A DNA stretch of 64,000 bases from Agreia sp. PsM10 (GTDB taxonomy: Bacteria; Actinomycetota; Actinomycetes; Actinomycetales; Microbacteriaceae): the NCBI RefSeq assembly GCF_030433855.1, contig NZ_JARUXC010000005.1:186001-250000 (forward strand). Direction: 5' to 3'. Shown piece by piece: positions 35,703 through 43,936 of this stretch. The notes under the pieces are model-generated. The model ran no database searches and was not told where the DNA came from. It saw nothing but the letters and a program-made list of their open reading frames with translations. Position numbers and translations under genes: made by a program. The stretch's first letter is position 1, and every line of letters begins with the position of its first letter.

Positions 35703-37231
35703 GACTGCAGCGACTTTCTCAGGTAGAGGGCTCGTCCGACGTGCTCCGCGGTCGGCGACTCCGCGGCGTCGAGGTCGGCGACCGTCCACGCCAGGCGCAG
35801 TACCCGGTCGTAGCCGCGCATCGTGAGACCTCCCCGCTCGAGCGCCCTGTCGAGAGACGCCGTCGTCGACCGTGCCAGGCGACGAGGGCCGGTGCGGAGC
35901 CATGAGCCCGGAACCTGCGAGTTCAGCTTCCACGGGGTGCCGTCGAGCCGTTGCGCGGACCGCGACCGTGCCGCCACGACGGTGCTGCGGGCCGTTGCCG
36001 TGTCGAGCCGCTCCTCGCCGTCTGCCATTCGCAGCTCAGCTGCGGTGATCCTCTGCACGCGCAGTTGGATGTCGATGCGATCCATGAGCGGACCGGAGAT
36101 GCGCGCGAGGTACCGGCGACGCGAGTGCGGTGTGCAGGTGCACTCCGAATCGCGCGCGCCGTACTGCCCGCACGGGCAGGGATTCGCGGCCAGGACGAGC
36201 TGGAACGAGGCCGGAAATGAGGCGACGGCGTTTGCCCGGTGGATGCTGATGACCCCGGTCTCGATCGGCTGCCGCAGCGCGTCGAGCACCGAGGAGTTGA
36301 ATTCCGGCGCCTCGTCGATGAACAGCACCCCGTGAGATGCGCGTGCCGCGGCGCCGGGCCGGATCTGCCGGGAGCCGCCTCCGACCAGCGCGGCAGCGGT
36401 CGCCGTGTGATGCGGGCTCTCGAGCGGCGGCCGGGTGATGAGCTGCGACCCGACGATGTCTCCGCTGAGCGAACGCAATGAGCTGACCTCCAGCGATTCG
36501 AGGGGGCCGAGGTCGGGAAGGAGCCCGGGCAGCCGGGCCGCGAGCATGGTCTTGCCCGCTCCGGGCGGACCGAGCATGAAGAGGTGGTGGCCGCCCGCGG
36601 CTGCGACAACCATCGCCTGCGTGGCATCGCGATTGCCGACCACGTCGGCCAGCTCGAGAACAGGCGTCTCGCTGGCGCTCTCCCGTGCCAGCAGAATCGG
36701 CTCGACGGGCTGAGGCTGCAGGGTACTGCCGTGGAAGATCGCGGCGTCTCTCACCGAGGCGACGGGAATGACCTCGATACCCGGCACGAGGGCGGCCTCG
36801 TCGGCGTTGCCGGCAGGCACCATGAACCGCGTGTGGCCGAGGCGCGCGGCGGCGGCCACTGCGGGCAGGATGCCGCTGGTGGGTCGGAGCCTGCCGTCGA
36901 GCCCCAGCTCGCCGAGGTGCACGACCCGCCCGATGGATTCGGCGCTGATGCTGCGCGACGCGGCGAGCAGGGCCATGGCGATCGCCAGGTCGAAGACGGG
37001 ACCGAACTTCGGCAGTGCCGCGGGCGACAGATTGACCGTGATGCGCCGGGCCGGAAGCGGACAGCCGGCATTGCTCGTGGCGTGCCGCACCCGCTCGCGG
37101 GCATTCGACAGGGCCGTGTCGGGCAGGCCGATGATGGTGAACGAGGGCAGGCCCGGCGTGATGTCGGCCTCGACCTCGACCATCTGGCCGGTAAGACCGA
37201 GCAGGGCGACGGCGGTGGTCATGCCGATCAT
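35699..37231 (-). CDS. comM: YifB/ComM-family Mg-chelatase-like AAA+ ATPase
   Basis: A 510-residue protein. The N-terminal Lon-protease-like domain (about 1-170, with ITPGLPSFTIIGLPDTAL and ITVNLSPAALPKFG) precedes the AAA+ module. Walker A is GPPGAGKT, Walker B is VLFIDEAPEF, and CPCGQYG with SECTC forms the zinc insert. ComM promotes branch migration during transformation in Haemophilus and Vibrio. The ATG at 37231 overlaps the yraN stop by 4 nt and begins MIGMTTAVALLGL, as expected. The yraN-comM-dprA chain is conserved. Confidence 0.94.
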   Translation of the reverse strand: MIGMTTAVALLGLTGQMVEVEADITPGLPSFTIIGLPDTALSNARERVRHATSNAGCPLPARRITVNLSPAALPKFGPVFDLAIAMALLAASRSISAESIGRVVHLGELGLDGRLRPTSGILPAVAAAARLGHTRFMVPAGNADEAALVPGIEVIPVASVRDAAIFHGSTLQPQPVEPILLARESASETPVLELADVVGNRDATQAMVVAAAGGHHLFMLGPPGAGKTMLAARLPGLLPDLGPLESLEVSSLRSLSGDIVGSQLITRPPLESPHHTATAAALVGGGSRQIRPGAAARASHGVLFIDEAPEFNSSVLDALRQPIETGVISIHRANAVASFPASFQLVLAANPCPCGQYGARDSECTCTPHSRRRYLARISGPLMDRIDIQLRVQRITAAELRMADGEERLDTATARSTVVAARSRSAQRLDGTPWKLNSQVPGSWLRTGPRRLARSTTASLDRALERGGLTMRGYDRVLRLAWTVADLDAAESPTAEHVGRALYLRKSLQS

Positions 37232-37590
37232 CGGAAGACCCCGCGCAGGTGCTCGACGAAGGGTAGTGCGCCGTCGCGGATCAGCACCGAGACGACATCG
37301 ATGCGGATCACCTGGGGCCGAGCGCCCCTCTGCGCCTCGCACCAGGCGGCGGCAAGTCGTCGCAGCCTGGCCAGTTTCGCGTCGGTGATCGCCTCGAACG
37401 GATGCCCGAATGCCGTCGACGACCTCGTCTTGACCTCGACGAATACCGTGTCTCGACCGTCGACCCCGACGAGATCTATCTCACCGTGCTCGCATCGCCA
37501 GTTTCGCTCGACCACGGCGAAGCCCTGATCTGCGAGATAACTCGCCGCCACGTCTTCACCCTGGCGACCCAGGGCATCTTTCGCTCTCAT
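37228..37590 (-). CDS. yraN: UPF0102 family protein YraN
   Basis: A 120-residue protein with a restriction-endonuclease-like fold. The nuclease signature is GEIDLVGVDG with VFVEVKTR (Glu, Asp, Glu-x-Lys), preceded by GRQGEDVAASYL. Its role is unknown; linkage to comM and dprA suggests DNA processing. I chose the ATG at 37590 because GGAGG sits six bases upstream; a GTG at 37605 would add five residues. The stop overlaps the comM start. Confidence 0.9.
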   Translation of the reverse strand: MRAKDALGRQGEDVAASYLADQGFAVVERNWRCEHGEIDLVGVDGRDTVFVEVKTRSSTAFGHPFEAITDAKLARLRRLAAAWCEAQRGARPQVIRIDVVSVLIRDGALPFVEHLRGVFR

Positions 37591-37666
37591 TCGCGCCTCC
37601 GCCACCGAGGATGGCAGCGCGCGAAACGCAGCTCCCGACGAACGACGAGAACGGGGATGAACCGCT

Positions 37667-37690
37667 CTCCACAGGCTCAGCCGAGGAGAG
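37667..37690. repeat. degenerate copy of the dispersed repeat
   Basis: CTCTCCACAGGCTCAGCC, between yraN and the DUF2469 gene, resembles the TCGACAGGCTCAGG core seen at 8304, 15406 and 50807, and the SMC copy near 59630 in having CCACAGGCTC. It is too diverged to be certain. Confidence 0.4.
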
Positions 37691-37698
37691 GACGAGGG

Positions 37699-38022
37699 CT
37701 ACTCGTCGAGCGCGAGTTCCTTCGGAAGCTCGAAGTCCTTCGTCGACAGCTCTTCGACGTTCACGTCTTTGAAGGTCAGCACGCGCACGCTCTTGACGAA
37801 GCGGTCGGAGCGGTAGACGTCCCACACCCACACGTCGTTCATCACGAGCTCGAAGTAGAAGTCGTGCTCGGTGTCGCGGCGAACCAGTTCGACGTCGTTC
37901 GCCAGGTAGAACCGGCGCTCGGTCTCGATCACGTACTTGAACTGCGAGACCACATCGCGGTATTCGCGGTAGAGGGCCAGTTCGACTTCGCGGTCGTAGT
38001 CCTCGATCTCATCATCTTCCAT
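37699..38022 (-). CDS. DUF2469 family protein
   Basis: A 107-residue acidic protein found almost only in actinobacteria and nearly always next to rnhB. Conserved stretches are ELALYREYRDVVSQFKYVIE, TERRFYLAND, DVWVWDVYRSDRFVKSVRVLT and FKDVNVEEL. Function is unknown. It lies 12 bp downstream of rnhB on the same strand, as in relatives, which supports a link to the lepB-rnhB unit. Confidence 0.92.
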   Translation of the reverse strand: MEDDEIEDYDREVELALYREYRDVVSQFKYVIETERRFYLANDVELVRRDTEHDFYFELVMNDVWVWDVYRSDRFVKSVRVLTFKDVNVEELSTKDFELPKELALDE

Positions 38023-38034
38023 GGTTCGCCCAGT

Positions 38035-38757
38035 CTACGGCGTCGAAACGAGGGCGGGTTCCTTGAGCCAGCTTCGACGGTGGAAGTCGCTTGCTCCATG
38101 GCTGGCGATGGCCTCCATGTGAAGGGTGCTGCCGTAGCCCTTGTTGCTGTCCCAGCCGTAGTGGGGCGTATCGGCATGACGGTCGATCATCAGTCGGTCG
38201 CGGTGCACCTTGGCCATAACGGATGCCGCGGCCACAGACGCGCAGTCACGGTCGGCTTTGACGCGGGTCACCACGTTCAGAGGAGTGGACAGCGCCGGGG
38301 CCAGCCAATTGTGGGAGCCGTCGAGCAGGATCACCGAACCCGCGACATCCACCCCGCGGCCGTAGAGCAGGCCGAGCCCGCGCTTGGCGGCGAGGCCGAG
38401 GCAGGCGATGATTCCGAGCTCGTCGACCTCCTGCGGGCTGGCGAGCCCCACGGCGCTGTCGAGCGCCCACGCGGCAGCGAGCGGTGCGATGCGCTCGCGC
38501 GCAACCTCGGAGAGCATCTTGGAATCGCGCAGGCCCGCCGGAATGGGCGCCCGCCTGCTGGCGCGGATCACGCAGAGACCCACGGCGACAGGGCCGGCGA
38601 GCGCTCCCCTGCCGACCTCGTCGATTCCGATGACGAGGCTCGCGCCCCGGCGTTCCAGGCCGCGCTCGACGGTGAGGGTGGGATCGGAGACGGCTATTTC
38701 GATCCCTCGCTCTCGACGCCGGCGAACACGTCGGAGTAGTTGTCGAGGAACGTCCAT
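38035..38757 (-). CDS. rnhB: ribonuclease HII (start codon uncertain)
   Basis: RNase HII removes RNA from RNA-DNA hybrids, including single ribonucleotides. The catalytic core IGIDEVGRGALAGPVAV is present, with RDSKMLS, LLDGSHNW and KADRDCASVAAASVMAKVHRD. The ATG at 38757 is the first canonical start in frame and would put the first 20 residues inside lepB. Homologues start about where AVSDPTLTVERG begins. There the codon is ATA (38695-38697), overlapping the lepB TAG as ATAG, with GAGGG six bases upstream. A start at ATA would give 220 residues. No usable start exists between there and the active site. Confidence 0.88.
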   Translation of the reverse strand: MDVPRQLLRRVRRRRERGIEIAVSDPTLTVERGLERRGASLVIGIDEVGRGALAGPVAVGLCVIRASRRAPIPAGLRDSKMLSEVARERIAPLAAAWALDSAVGLASPQEVDELGIIACLGLAAKRGLGLLYGRGVDVAGSVILLDGSHNWLAPALSTPLNVVTRVKADRDCASVAAASVMAKVHRDRLMIDRHADTPHYGWDSNKGYGSTLHMEAIASHGASDFHRRSWLKEPALVSTP

Positions 38758-39440
38758 CGGTCGGTGGGCCAGGTGATCCACAGCGCGCGCCCGACGACGT
38801 TCTTGACGGGAACGAAGCCGTTGCCGGGCTGGTCCTGGTTGAACCGCGAGTCTTTCGAGTTGTAGCGGTTGTCGCCCATGACCCAGAGCGATCCCTCGGG
38901 CACCGTGACGTCGAAGGCGACGCCGGATGCCGCGGTCTGGCCGTCGGGCAGCTTGATGTAGGGCTCGTCGAGCGGAACGCCGTTGACCGACATCTGGCCG
39001 AGCGCGTTGCAGCACGTGACGTGGTCGCCGGGCAGACCGATGACCCGCTTGATGAGGTGGTCGTTGGCGTCGCTGGCCGTGAGCCCCACCGTCTCGAGAA
39101 CCCAGTCGAGGGCGGCCTGAACCGGCGGCTTCTCCGGTTCGATCGTGGCGGGAAGCCAGCCGCCCGGATCGGCGAAGACAACGACGTCGCCGCGCTCGAT
39201 CGGCATGATGTTCGGCTCGAGCTGGTTGACCAGGATGCGGTCGTTGATCTGGAGCGTGTTCTCCATCGACCCCGAGGGAATGTAGAAGGACCTCACCAGG
39301 AAGGTCTTGATCAGCACCGACGCCAGCACGGCGACGAGGAAGATGATGAGGATGTCGCGCAGGAACAGCAATGCGCTGCGCGACGTGCGCGAATTCTTCT
39401 GCCGGCGTGACGTACGCGATGGCATGGTCGTTTCTGTCAT
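38694..39440 (-). CDS. lepB: signal peptidase I
   Basis: A 248-residue membrane protease that cleaves Sec and Tat signal peptides. A basic cytoplasmic N terminus and one helix (about 24-46) come first. The catalytic serine is in YIPSGSMENTL and the general-base lysine in LIKRVIGLPGD. The family boxes WVMGDNRYNSKDSRF and PGNGFVPVKNVVGRA follow. The ATG at 39440 lies just past a strong hairpin (39448-39485). Its stop overlaps the presumed rnhB start. Confidence 0.94.
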   Translation of the reverse strand: MTETTMPSRTSRRQKNSRTSRSALLFLRDILIIFLVAVLASVLIKTFLVRSFYIPSGSMENTLQINDRILVNQLEPNIMPIERGDVVVFADPGGWLPATIEPEKPPVQAALDWVLETVGLTASDANDHLIKRVIGLPGDHVTCCNALGQMSVNGVPLDEPYIKLPDGQTAASGVAFDVTVPEGSLWVMGDNRYNSKDSRFNQDQPGNGFVPVKNVVGRALWITWPTDRWTFLDNYSDVFAGVESEGSK

Positions 39441-39447
39441 TTAACCG

Positions 39448-39485
39448 CCTGAGCTCCCTGCCATTTTATGGGCAGGGAGCTCAGG
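39448..39485 (-). terminator. hairpin between rplS and lepB (terminator or attenuator)
   Basis: A perfect 15-bp inverted repeat (CCTGAGCTCCCTGCC at 39448-39462, complement 39471-39485) with an 8-nt loop ends eight bases before the lepB ATG. It would end much of the rplS transcript. The purine-rich GGCAGGGAGCTCAGG arm also includes the only region that could serve as the lepB ribosome site. Confidence 0.75.
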
Positions 39486-39541
39486 GATGTGAATCGGGAA
39501 GCCGACGGCGTTTCGGCTGTCAGGCGATTCGGAGGCGGACG

Positions 39542-39892
39542 TTACGCGTCGCGCTTCTCCTTGATCTTGGCCTTCTTGCCGCGGAGGGCACGGAGGTAGT
39601 AGAGCTTCGCGCGACGCACGTCGCCGCGGGTGACGACCTCGATGTGGTCGATGACCGGGGAGTGCACGGGGAAGGTGCGCTCGACGCCGACCTGGAAGCT
39701 GACCTTGCGCACGCAGAACGTCTCGCGAACGCCCTCGCCCGAGCGGCCGATGACGACGCCCTGGAAGACCTGGATACGCGAACGCGTACCTTCAACGATG
39801 TTGACGTGCACCTTGACGTTGTCGCCGGCGCGGAACTCGGGGATGTCGCTACGCAGCGATGCCGCGTCGACGTGATCGAGAATGTGGCTCAT
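39542..39892 (-). CDS. rplS: 50S ribosomal protein L19
   Basis: A 116-residue L19 that lies at the 30S-50S interface. Family sequence is continuous: [50 protein letters not shown] and [20 protein letters not shown]. In most bacteria rplS follows trmD; here about 4.6 kb of unrelated genes separates them. The gene has its own long leader with inverted repeats. Confidence 0.97.
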   Translation of the reverse strand: MSHILDHVDAASLRSDIPEFRAGDNVKVHVNIVEGTRSRIQVFQGVVIGRSGEGVRETFCVRKVSFQVGVERTFPVHSPVIDHIEVVTRGDVRRAKLYYLRALRGKKAKIKEKRDA

Positions 39893-39982
39893 GATGGTGA
39901 TTCGCTCTCTGCAACCGCCACAGGTCGACTACGGGGTAAAAGAAGTGTGAGTTTCGGTGCCATCGTTTATCGCAGACTCCCC

Positions 39983-40025
39983 TGTGGCAGAGTCGGGCCG
40001 AGGCACAATCGTTTATTCTGCCACA
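39983..40025 (-). promoter_or_regulatory. inverted repeats in the rplS leader/promoter
   Basis: TGTGGCAGA (39983-39991) and TCTGCCACA (40017-40025) are perfect complements 25 nt apart. ATCGTTTAT occurs at 39962-39970 and again at 40008-40016. A candidate -10 (CAGAAT, minus strand) lies within the distal arm. The arrangement could be a leader hairpin controlling L19 synthesis or a regulator site. Confidence 0.45.
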
Positions 40026-40044
40026 CGCGGGCGCCGACCCACAA

Positions 40045-40548
40045 TCAGTGAGTGTCGCGACTCGTCTCGATCACGATGTATTCGCCGTCGTTCCGGATGC
40101 CCGCGGGCACCTGGGCGGGCCCGAATCCCGCCCCGGGGGCGGCCGGGGGAACCTCGAACGAGGCGAAGACATCCTGCACGCGCCTGCGGGCCTCGGTGAA
40201 GAACTGCCAGACGGCCGCCCAGAAACCACCGATGACGGCGACGATGAGCACGACGGTGGCCGCCGTCGATGCCACGGAATCGAAGCCCAGCGTGATCGCC
40301 GAGGCTGCGATGACCGTCAGGATTCCGACGTCGAGCCACGACACGGCCTTGGCCGCGCGAACGCCCGGACGGGCGAAGACGATGCCTGAGATCGCGGCCA
40401 GCGCGATGAACAGCACGATGCTGCTGAGGAGTGCGCCCAGCGTCTGCCATCCGCCGCCGCCGAAGACGGCGCTGCCGATGAGCATCCACGCCGGCAGCAC
40501 GACCGCTGCAGGAAAGAGGATGGAGTAGAAGGCCCGACGAATGATCAC
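40045..40548 (-). CDS. small four-helix membrane protein, unknown function
   Basis: A 167-residue protein with four predicted helices (about 8-27, 34-57, 70-89 and 96-114) and a hydrophilic C terminus rich in Pro, Gly and Ala (EVPPAAPGAGFGPAQVPAG). I recognise no family. The GTG at 40548 is chosen because TACCCT, a fair -10, lies exactly six bases upstream with no ribosome site, pointing to a leaderless message. It is divergent from map across 84 bp. The frame extends antisense through map, but that part is not coding. Confidence 0.65.
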   Translation of the reverse strand: MIIRRAFYSILFPAAVVLPAWMLIGSAVFGGGGWQTLGALLSSIVLFIALAAISGIVFARPGVRAAKAVSWLDVGILTVIAASAITLGFDSVASTAATVVLIVAVIGGFWAAVWQFFTEARRRVQDVFASFEVPPAAPGAGFGPAQVPAGIRNDGEYIVIETSRDTH

Positions 40549-40632
40549 GTATTCAGGGTATGCGCGGCAGGTCGGGAATTGGCTGGGATGCTGTGCGCCC
40601 CGGGCGAACAGGAGTGCGGGCAGAATAGACAC

Positions 40633-41406
40633 ATGATCGAGTTGCGCACCCCCACTGAAATCGACGAGATGCGGGCTGCGGGGCGTTTCGTCGCCGACGT
40701 GCTCACCGAGCTGAAGTCGAGGGCCGCCGTCGGCGTCAACCTGCTGAAGCTCGACGCGATCGCCCACGAGATGATCAGAGCACGGGGCGCCGAGTCCTGC
40801 TACATCGACTACCACCCGTCGTTCGGCGCCAGCCCCTTCGGCAAGGTGCTGTGCACCTCGGTCAACGACGCCGTGCTGCACGGGCTCCCCCACGACTACG
40901 TCCTGCGCGACGGCGACCTGGTGAGTCTCGACTTCGCCGCATCCGTCGACGGCTGGGTGGCCGACTCCGCCGTGTCCGTCATCGTCGGCACTCCCCGCCC
41001 CGAAGACCTGCGGGTCATCGAGACCACCGAACGGGCTCTGGATGCCGGAATCGCGGCCGCCCGGGTCGGCTCGCGCGTCGGAGACATCTCGGCCGCCATC
41101 GGCCAGGTGGCCGCCGAGGCCGGATACAGCGTGAACACCGACTTCGGTGGACACGGCGTCGGGCGCACGATGCACGGGGATCCCCATGTCGCCAACAACG
41201 GCCGGCCGAATCGGGGTCTCCCCCTTCGCGCCGGCCTGGTGATCGCGATCGAGCCGTGGTTCCTCGAGTCGACCGACAAGATCGTCACCGACCCGGATGG
41301 CTGGACCCTGCGCAGCGCCGACGGCTCGCGGGGCGCGCACTCCGAGCACACGGTCGCCATCACCGAGGACGGCCCGATCGTGCTGACGGCCCGCGCCCGG
41401 GGCTGA
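40633..41406 (+). CDS. map: type I methionine aminopeptidase
   Basis: A 257-residue enzyme that removes initiator methionine. The two-metal ligands are visible: VSLDFAASVDGWVADSAV (two Asp), GGHGVGRTMH (His), VIAIEPWF (Glu) and GAHSEHTVAI (Glu). The ATG at 40633 begins the conserved MIELRTPTEIDEMRAAGR. CAGAAT ends six bases upstream without a ribosome site, so the message may be leaderless. It converges on the racemase gene with a 12-nt gap. Confidence 0.94.
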   Translation: MIELRTPTEIDEMRAAGRFVADVLTELKSRAAVGVNLLKLDAIAHEMIRARGAESCYIDYHPSFGASPFGKVLCTSVNDAVLHGLPHDYVLRDGDLVSLDFAASVDGWVADSAVSVIVGTPRPEDLRVIETTERALDAGIAAARVGSRVGDISAAIGQVAAEAGYSVNTDFGGHGVGRTMHGDPHVANNGRPNRGLPLRAGLVIAIEPWFLESTDKIVTDPDGWTLRSADGSRGAHSEHTVAITEDGPIVLTARARG

Positions 41407-41418
41407 TCCGGCACTCGT

Positions 41419-42159
41419 CTACGACGCGGCGAGCTCGAACGCGGCAAGCTCGCCGATGTACGCCTTCGGCAGGGGCCGGGCGAACTCGTCGCGCCTCGAC
41501 GTGGTGTAGCCCAAGGTGACGAGCGACTCCACGAGCTTGGTGGCGGCGCTCACCCCGTCGATGACGGGAACGCCGATCTCCGCCGAGATGTAGCTGCACA
41601 GGTCGGCCATCCCCGCGCATCCCAGGACGATCGAGTCGCACTTGTCGCGCTCGATCGTCTCTCTGCAGAGGTCGATGATCACCTGGGCCGCCTCGCTCGA
41701 CGGGTCGTCGAGCGCGAGCACGGGGATGTCGCAGGCGTACACCCCGACGCACCGATCGGCGAATCCGTAGTGCCTCACCAGATCCTGCGCACGGCCGACC
41801 GTGCGCGAGAGCGATGTGACGATACTGAAGCTGCGGCCCACCAGTGTGGCCGCGTGCATCGCCGCCTCCGCGACGCCCACGACCGGGCCGCCCGCGAGCT
41901 CGCGAGCGGCATCCAGCCCCGGATCGCCGAAACAGGCGATGACGTAGCCGTCGGAACCCGCGCGCTCGGCGGCCGCGATCTCGTGGAGCAGGCCGGGCAC
42001 CGAGAGCGCCTCGTCGTAGTGGCTTTCGATGGACGCCGGCCCCATGGGCGGGTTCACGGCGGCGATCCGGGTTCCGGGCCCGGCCACCCCCCGGGCGCAT
42101 GATCCGATCATGTCGGTCATGGCCCGGGTGGTGTTCGGGTTGATCACGGTGATGTGCAC
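41419..42159 (-). CDS. Asp/Glu/hydantoin racemase family protein
   Basis: A 246-residue cofactor-independent racemase. The N terminus ITVINPNTTRAMTD and the two active-site cysteines, in YVIACFGDPG and IVLGCAGMAD, are those of hydantoin and allantoin racemases. It is transcribed with an NCS1 permease 41 bp upstream, and NCS1 proteins include the hydantoin transporter Mhp1. Together they suggest uptake and racemisation of a 5-substituted hydantoin or allantoin-like compound. The hydantoinase and carbamoylase needed to use it are not in the window. The GTG start has only a weak ribosome site. Confidence 0.87.
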   Translation of the reverse strand: MHITVINPNTTRAMTDMIGSCARGVAGPGTRIAAVNPPMGPASIESHYDEALSVPGLLHEIAAAERAGSDGYVIACFGDPGLDAARELAGGPVVGVAEAAMHAATLVGRSFSIVTSLSRTVGRAQDLVRHYGFADRCVGVYACDIPVLALDDPSSEAAQVIIDLCRETIERDKCDSIVLGCAGMADLCSYISAEIGVPVIDGVSAATKLVESLVTLGYTTSRRDEFARPLPKAYIGELAAFELAAS

Positions 42160-42200
42160 GGGTGCGTGTCCGTTCGGTGGAGCGGTCGAGCGATGGGCTG

Positions 42201-43751
42201 TTACTGGATGACCGACGCGGTCTCGTGCTCTTCGGCGGCCTGCATGCTGCGCGCCGCCTGCGGGCTCACCTTCTCGGCGATCCAGTAGACGAGCAGGGCG
42301 ATTCCGCAGCCGATGAACCAGGCGTACGACGCAGCGCCCTGAAGAGCGGGGATGAACACCGTGCTGGCCGCGAGCACCGCACCGACGGCGGTCGCGATGA
42401 CGGCGTTCGGGTTGAAGCCCTTCTTGTACCAGTACCGGCCCTTCTCGCTCATCGTGTAGAGGTCGTCGACGTAGACCGTCTGCTTGCGCACGATGTAGAA
42501 GTCGCAGATCAGCACTCCGAACAGCGGGCCGATGAACGCACCCAGCGTGTCGAGCGTGTAGTGGATGATCTCCGGGCTGGAGTAGAGGTTCCATGGGGTG
42601 ATCAGAACGCTTCCCACGGCGGCGATCATGCCGCCCATGCGCCACGAGATCTTCTGCGGTGCCACGTTCGAGAAGTCGAACGCGGGCGACACGAAGTTCG
42701 CCACGATGTTGATGCCCACGGTCGCGATGGCGAAGGTCAGGGCGCCGAGGATGATCGCGTAGACGTTGTCGATGCGGGCGACCGTCTCGATCGGGTCGGT
42801 GATCAGCTCGCCGAACACCGGAACCGTGGCGGCCGCGCAGATCACGACGAGGATCGAGAAGACCAGGAAGTTGAGCGGCAGACCGAGCAGGTTGCCGCGC
42901 TTGACCGCCTTGAACGACTTGCCGTAGCGCGAGAAGTCGCCGAAGTTCAGCATCGGGCCCGAGAAGTACGACACCACGAGCGCGATGGCGCCGAGCATGA
43001 CGGGAACGGCGTCCCAGCCCTCGAACTGCACCGAGCCGAGGTTGAGGTCGATGTTCTCCCAGCCCGCCTGCGACACGAGGTAGATCGCGAGGATGATCAT
43101 CACGACGTAGACGGCGGGTCCGCAGAAGTCGATGAACTTGCGGATCGACTCCATCCCTCGCCAGAAGACGAAGGCCTGCGCGACCCAGAGGATCAGGAAG
43201 GCGATCCAGCCGAGCAGCGACAGACCTGCGAAACCGACGGTGTCGGCATCCGCGATGCCCGCCAGGTCGGGCCACAGCTTGAGTGCCACGACCACGAGCG
43301 CCGCCGAGGCGAGGTAGGTCTGGATGCCGTACCAGGCCACCGCGATCAGGCCGCGGATGATCGCGGGGATGTTGGCCCCGAGAACTCCGAAGACCGTTCT
43401 CGAGATCACCGGGTACGGAACGCCGGACTGCTGGCTGGGTTTGGCTACGAGGTTGCAGAGGAAGTAGACGATCGTGATGCCGACGAGCAGGGCGATCAGC
43501 ACCTGCCAGCTCGCGAGCCCGAGGGCGAACAGGCTGCCGGCCGTGACGTATCCGCCGACGCTGTGCACGTCGGACATCCAGAAGGCGAAGAAGTTGTAAG
43601 CGCTCCAGGTCTGCTTCTTGAGGGGCGCGAGATCCTCATTGCTGAGGCGCGGGTCGTGGAACGACTCGACGACGCCGCTGCCCGTGGGCAGGCCTGCGGC
43701 TTCGAGCACGTCGCCGGGCTTCTCCCCGTGGGGATGGATGACCTCGGTCAT
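42201..43751 (-). CDS. NCS1 family nucleobase/hydantoin:cation symporter
   Basis: A 516-residue permease with 12 helices and the NCS1 pattern: QTWSAYNFFAFWMSDVHSVG in helix 1, GVPYPVISRTVFGVLGANIP, the GIQTYLAS motif and SYFSGPMLNFGDFSRYGKS. Relatives import uracil, cytosine, allantoin, thiamine or hydantoins; the racemase downstream favours the last type. The ATG at 43751 has GGAGAA upstream. A divergent XRE/cupin regulator gene is 185 bp away and probably controls it. Confidence 0.9.
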   Translation of the reverse strand: MTEVIHPHGEKPGDVLEAAGLPTGSGVVESFHDPRLSNEDLAPLKKQTWSAYNFFAFWMSDVHSVGGYVTAGSLFALGLASWQVLIALLVGITIVYFLCNLVAKPSQQSGVPYPVISRTVFGVLGANIPAIIRGLIAVAWYGIQTYLASAALVVVALKLWPDLAGIADADTVGFAGLSLLGWIAFLILWVAQAFVFWRGMESIRKFIDFCGPAVYVVMIILAIYLVSQAGWENIDLNLGSVQFEGWDAVPVMLGAIALVVSYFSGPMLNFGDFSRYGKSFKAVKRGNLLGLPLNFLVFSILVVICAAATVPVFGELITDPIETVARIDNVYAIILGALTFAIATVGINIVANFVSPAFDFSNVAPQKISWRMGGMIAAVGSVLITPWNLYSSPEIIHYTLDTLGAFIGPLFGVLICDFYIVRKQTVYVDDLYTMSEKGRYWYKKGFNPNAVIATAVGAVLAASTVFIPALQGAASYAWFIGCGIALLVYWIAEKVSPQAARSMQAAEEHETASVIQ

Positions 43752-43822
43752 GGAATTCTCCGGTTTCTCATCAGTGATGCGACAGGTGTGTGGAGGGTGG
43801 TGGTCGGCGCACCGTAGTAGTC

Positions 43823-43834
43823 GGAACACGTTCC
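43823..43834. promoter_or_regulatory. palindromic operator candidate between permease and regulator
   Basis: GGAACACGTTCC has perfect 5-bp arms around a CA centre and lies in the divergent promoter region of the NCS1 permease and XRE/cupin genes, 72 bp before the permease ATG. Confidence 0.4.
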
Positions 43835-43924
43835 CTATCCGGCAGCTCCCCAGGGGCTCCGTCAGTGCTCATAAAGCTATTGCTTAACACCACGTCTGCG
43901 ATTTCGCGCCTGTTACAGGCATGT

Positions 43925-43930
43925 GACAAT
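43925..43930 (+). promoter_or_regulatory. putative -10 box of a leaderless XRE/cupin gene
   Basis: GACAAT lies exactly six bases before the GTG at 43937, the spacing expected if transcription starts at the start codon. TGTTACAGGCATGTGACA overlaps it as an imperfect inverted repeat and could be an autoregulatory site. Confidence 0.4.
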
Positions 43931-43936
43931 TGACGG

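Noticed and set aside
36300-36380. ComM region considered as a true magnesium chelatase subunit
   Set aside because: The Lon-like N terminus, the zinc insert and the yraN/dprA neighbours identify YifB/ComM; no tetrapyrrole genes are present.
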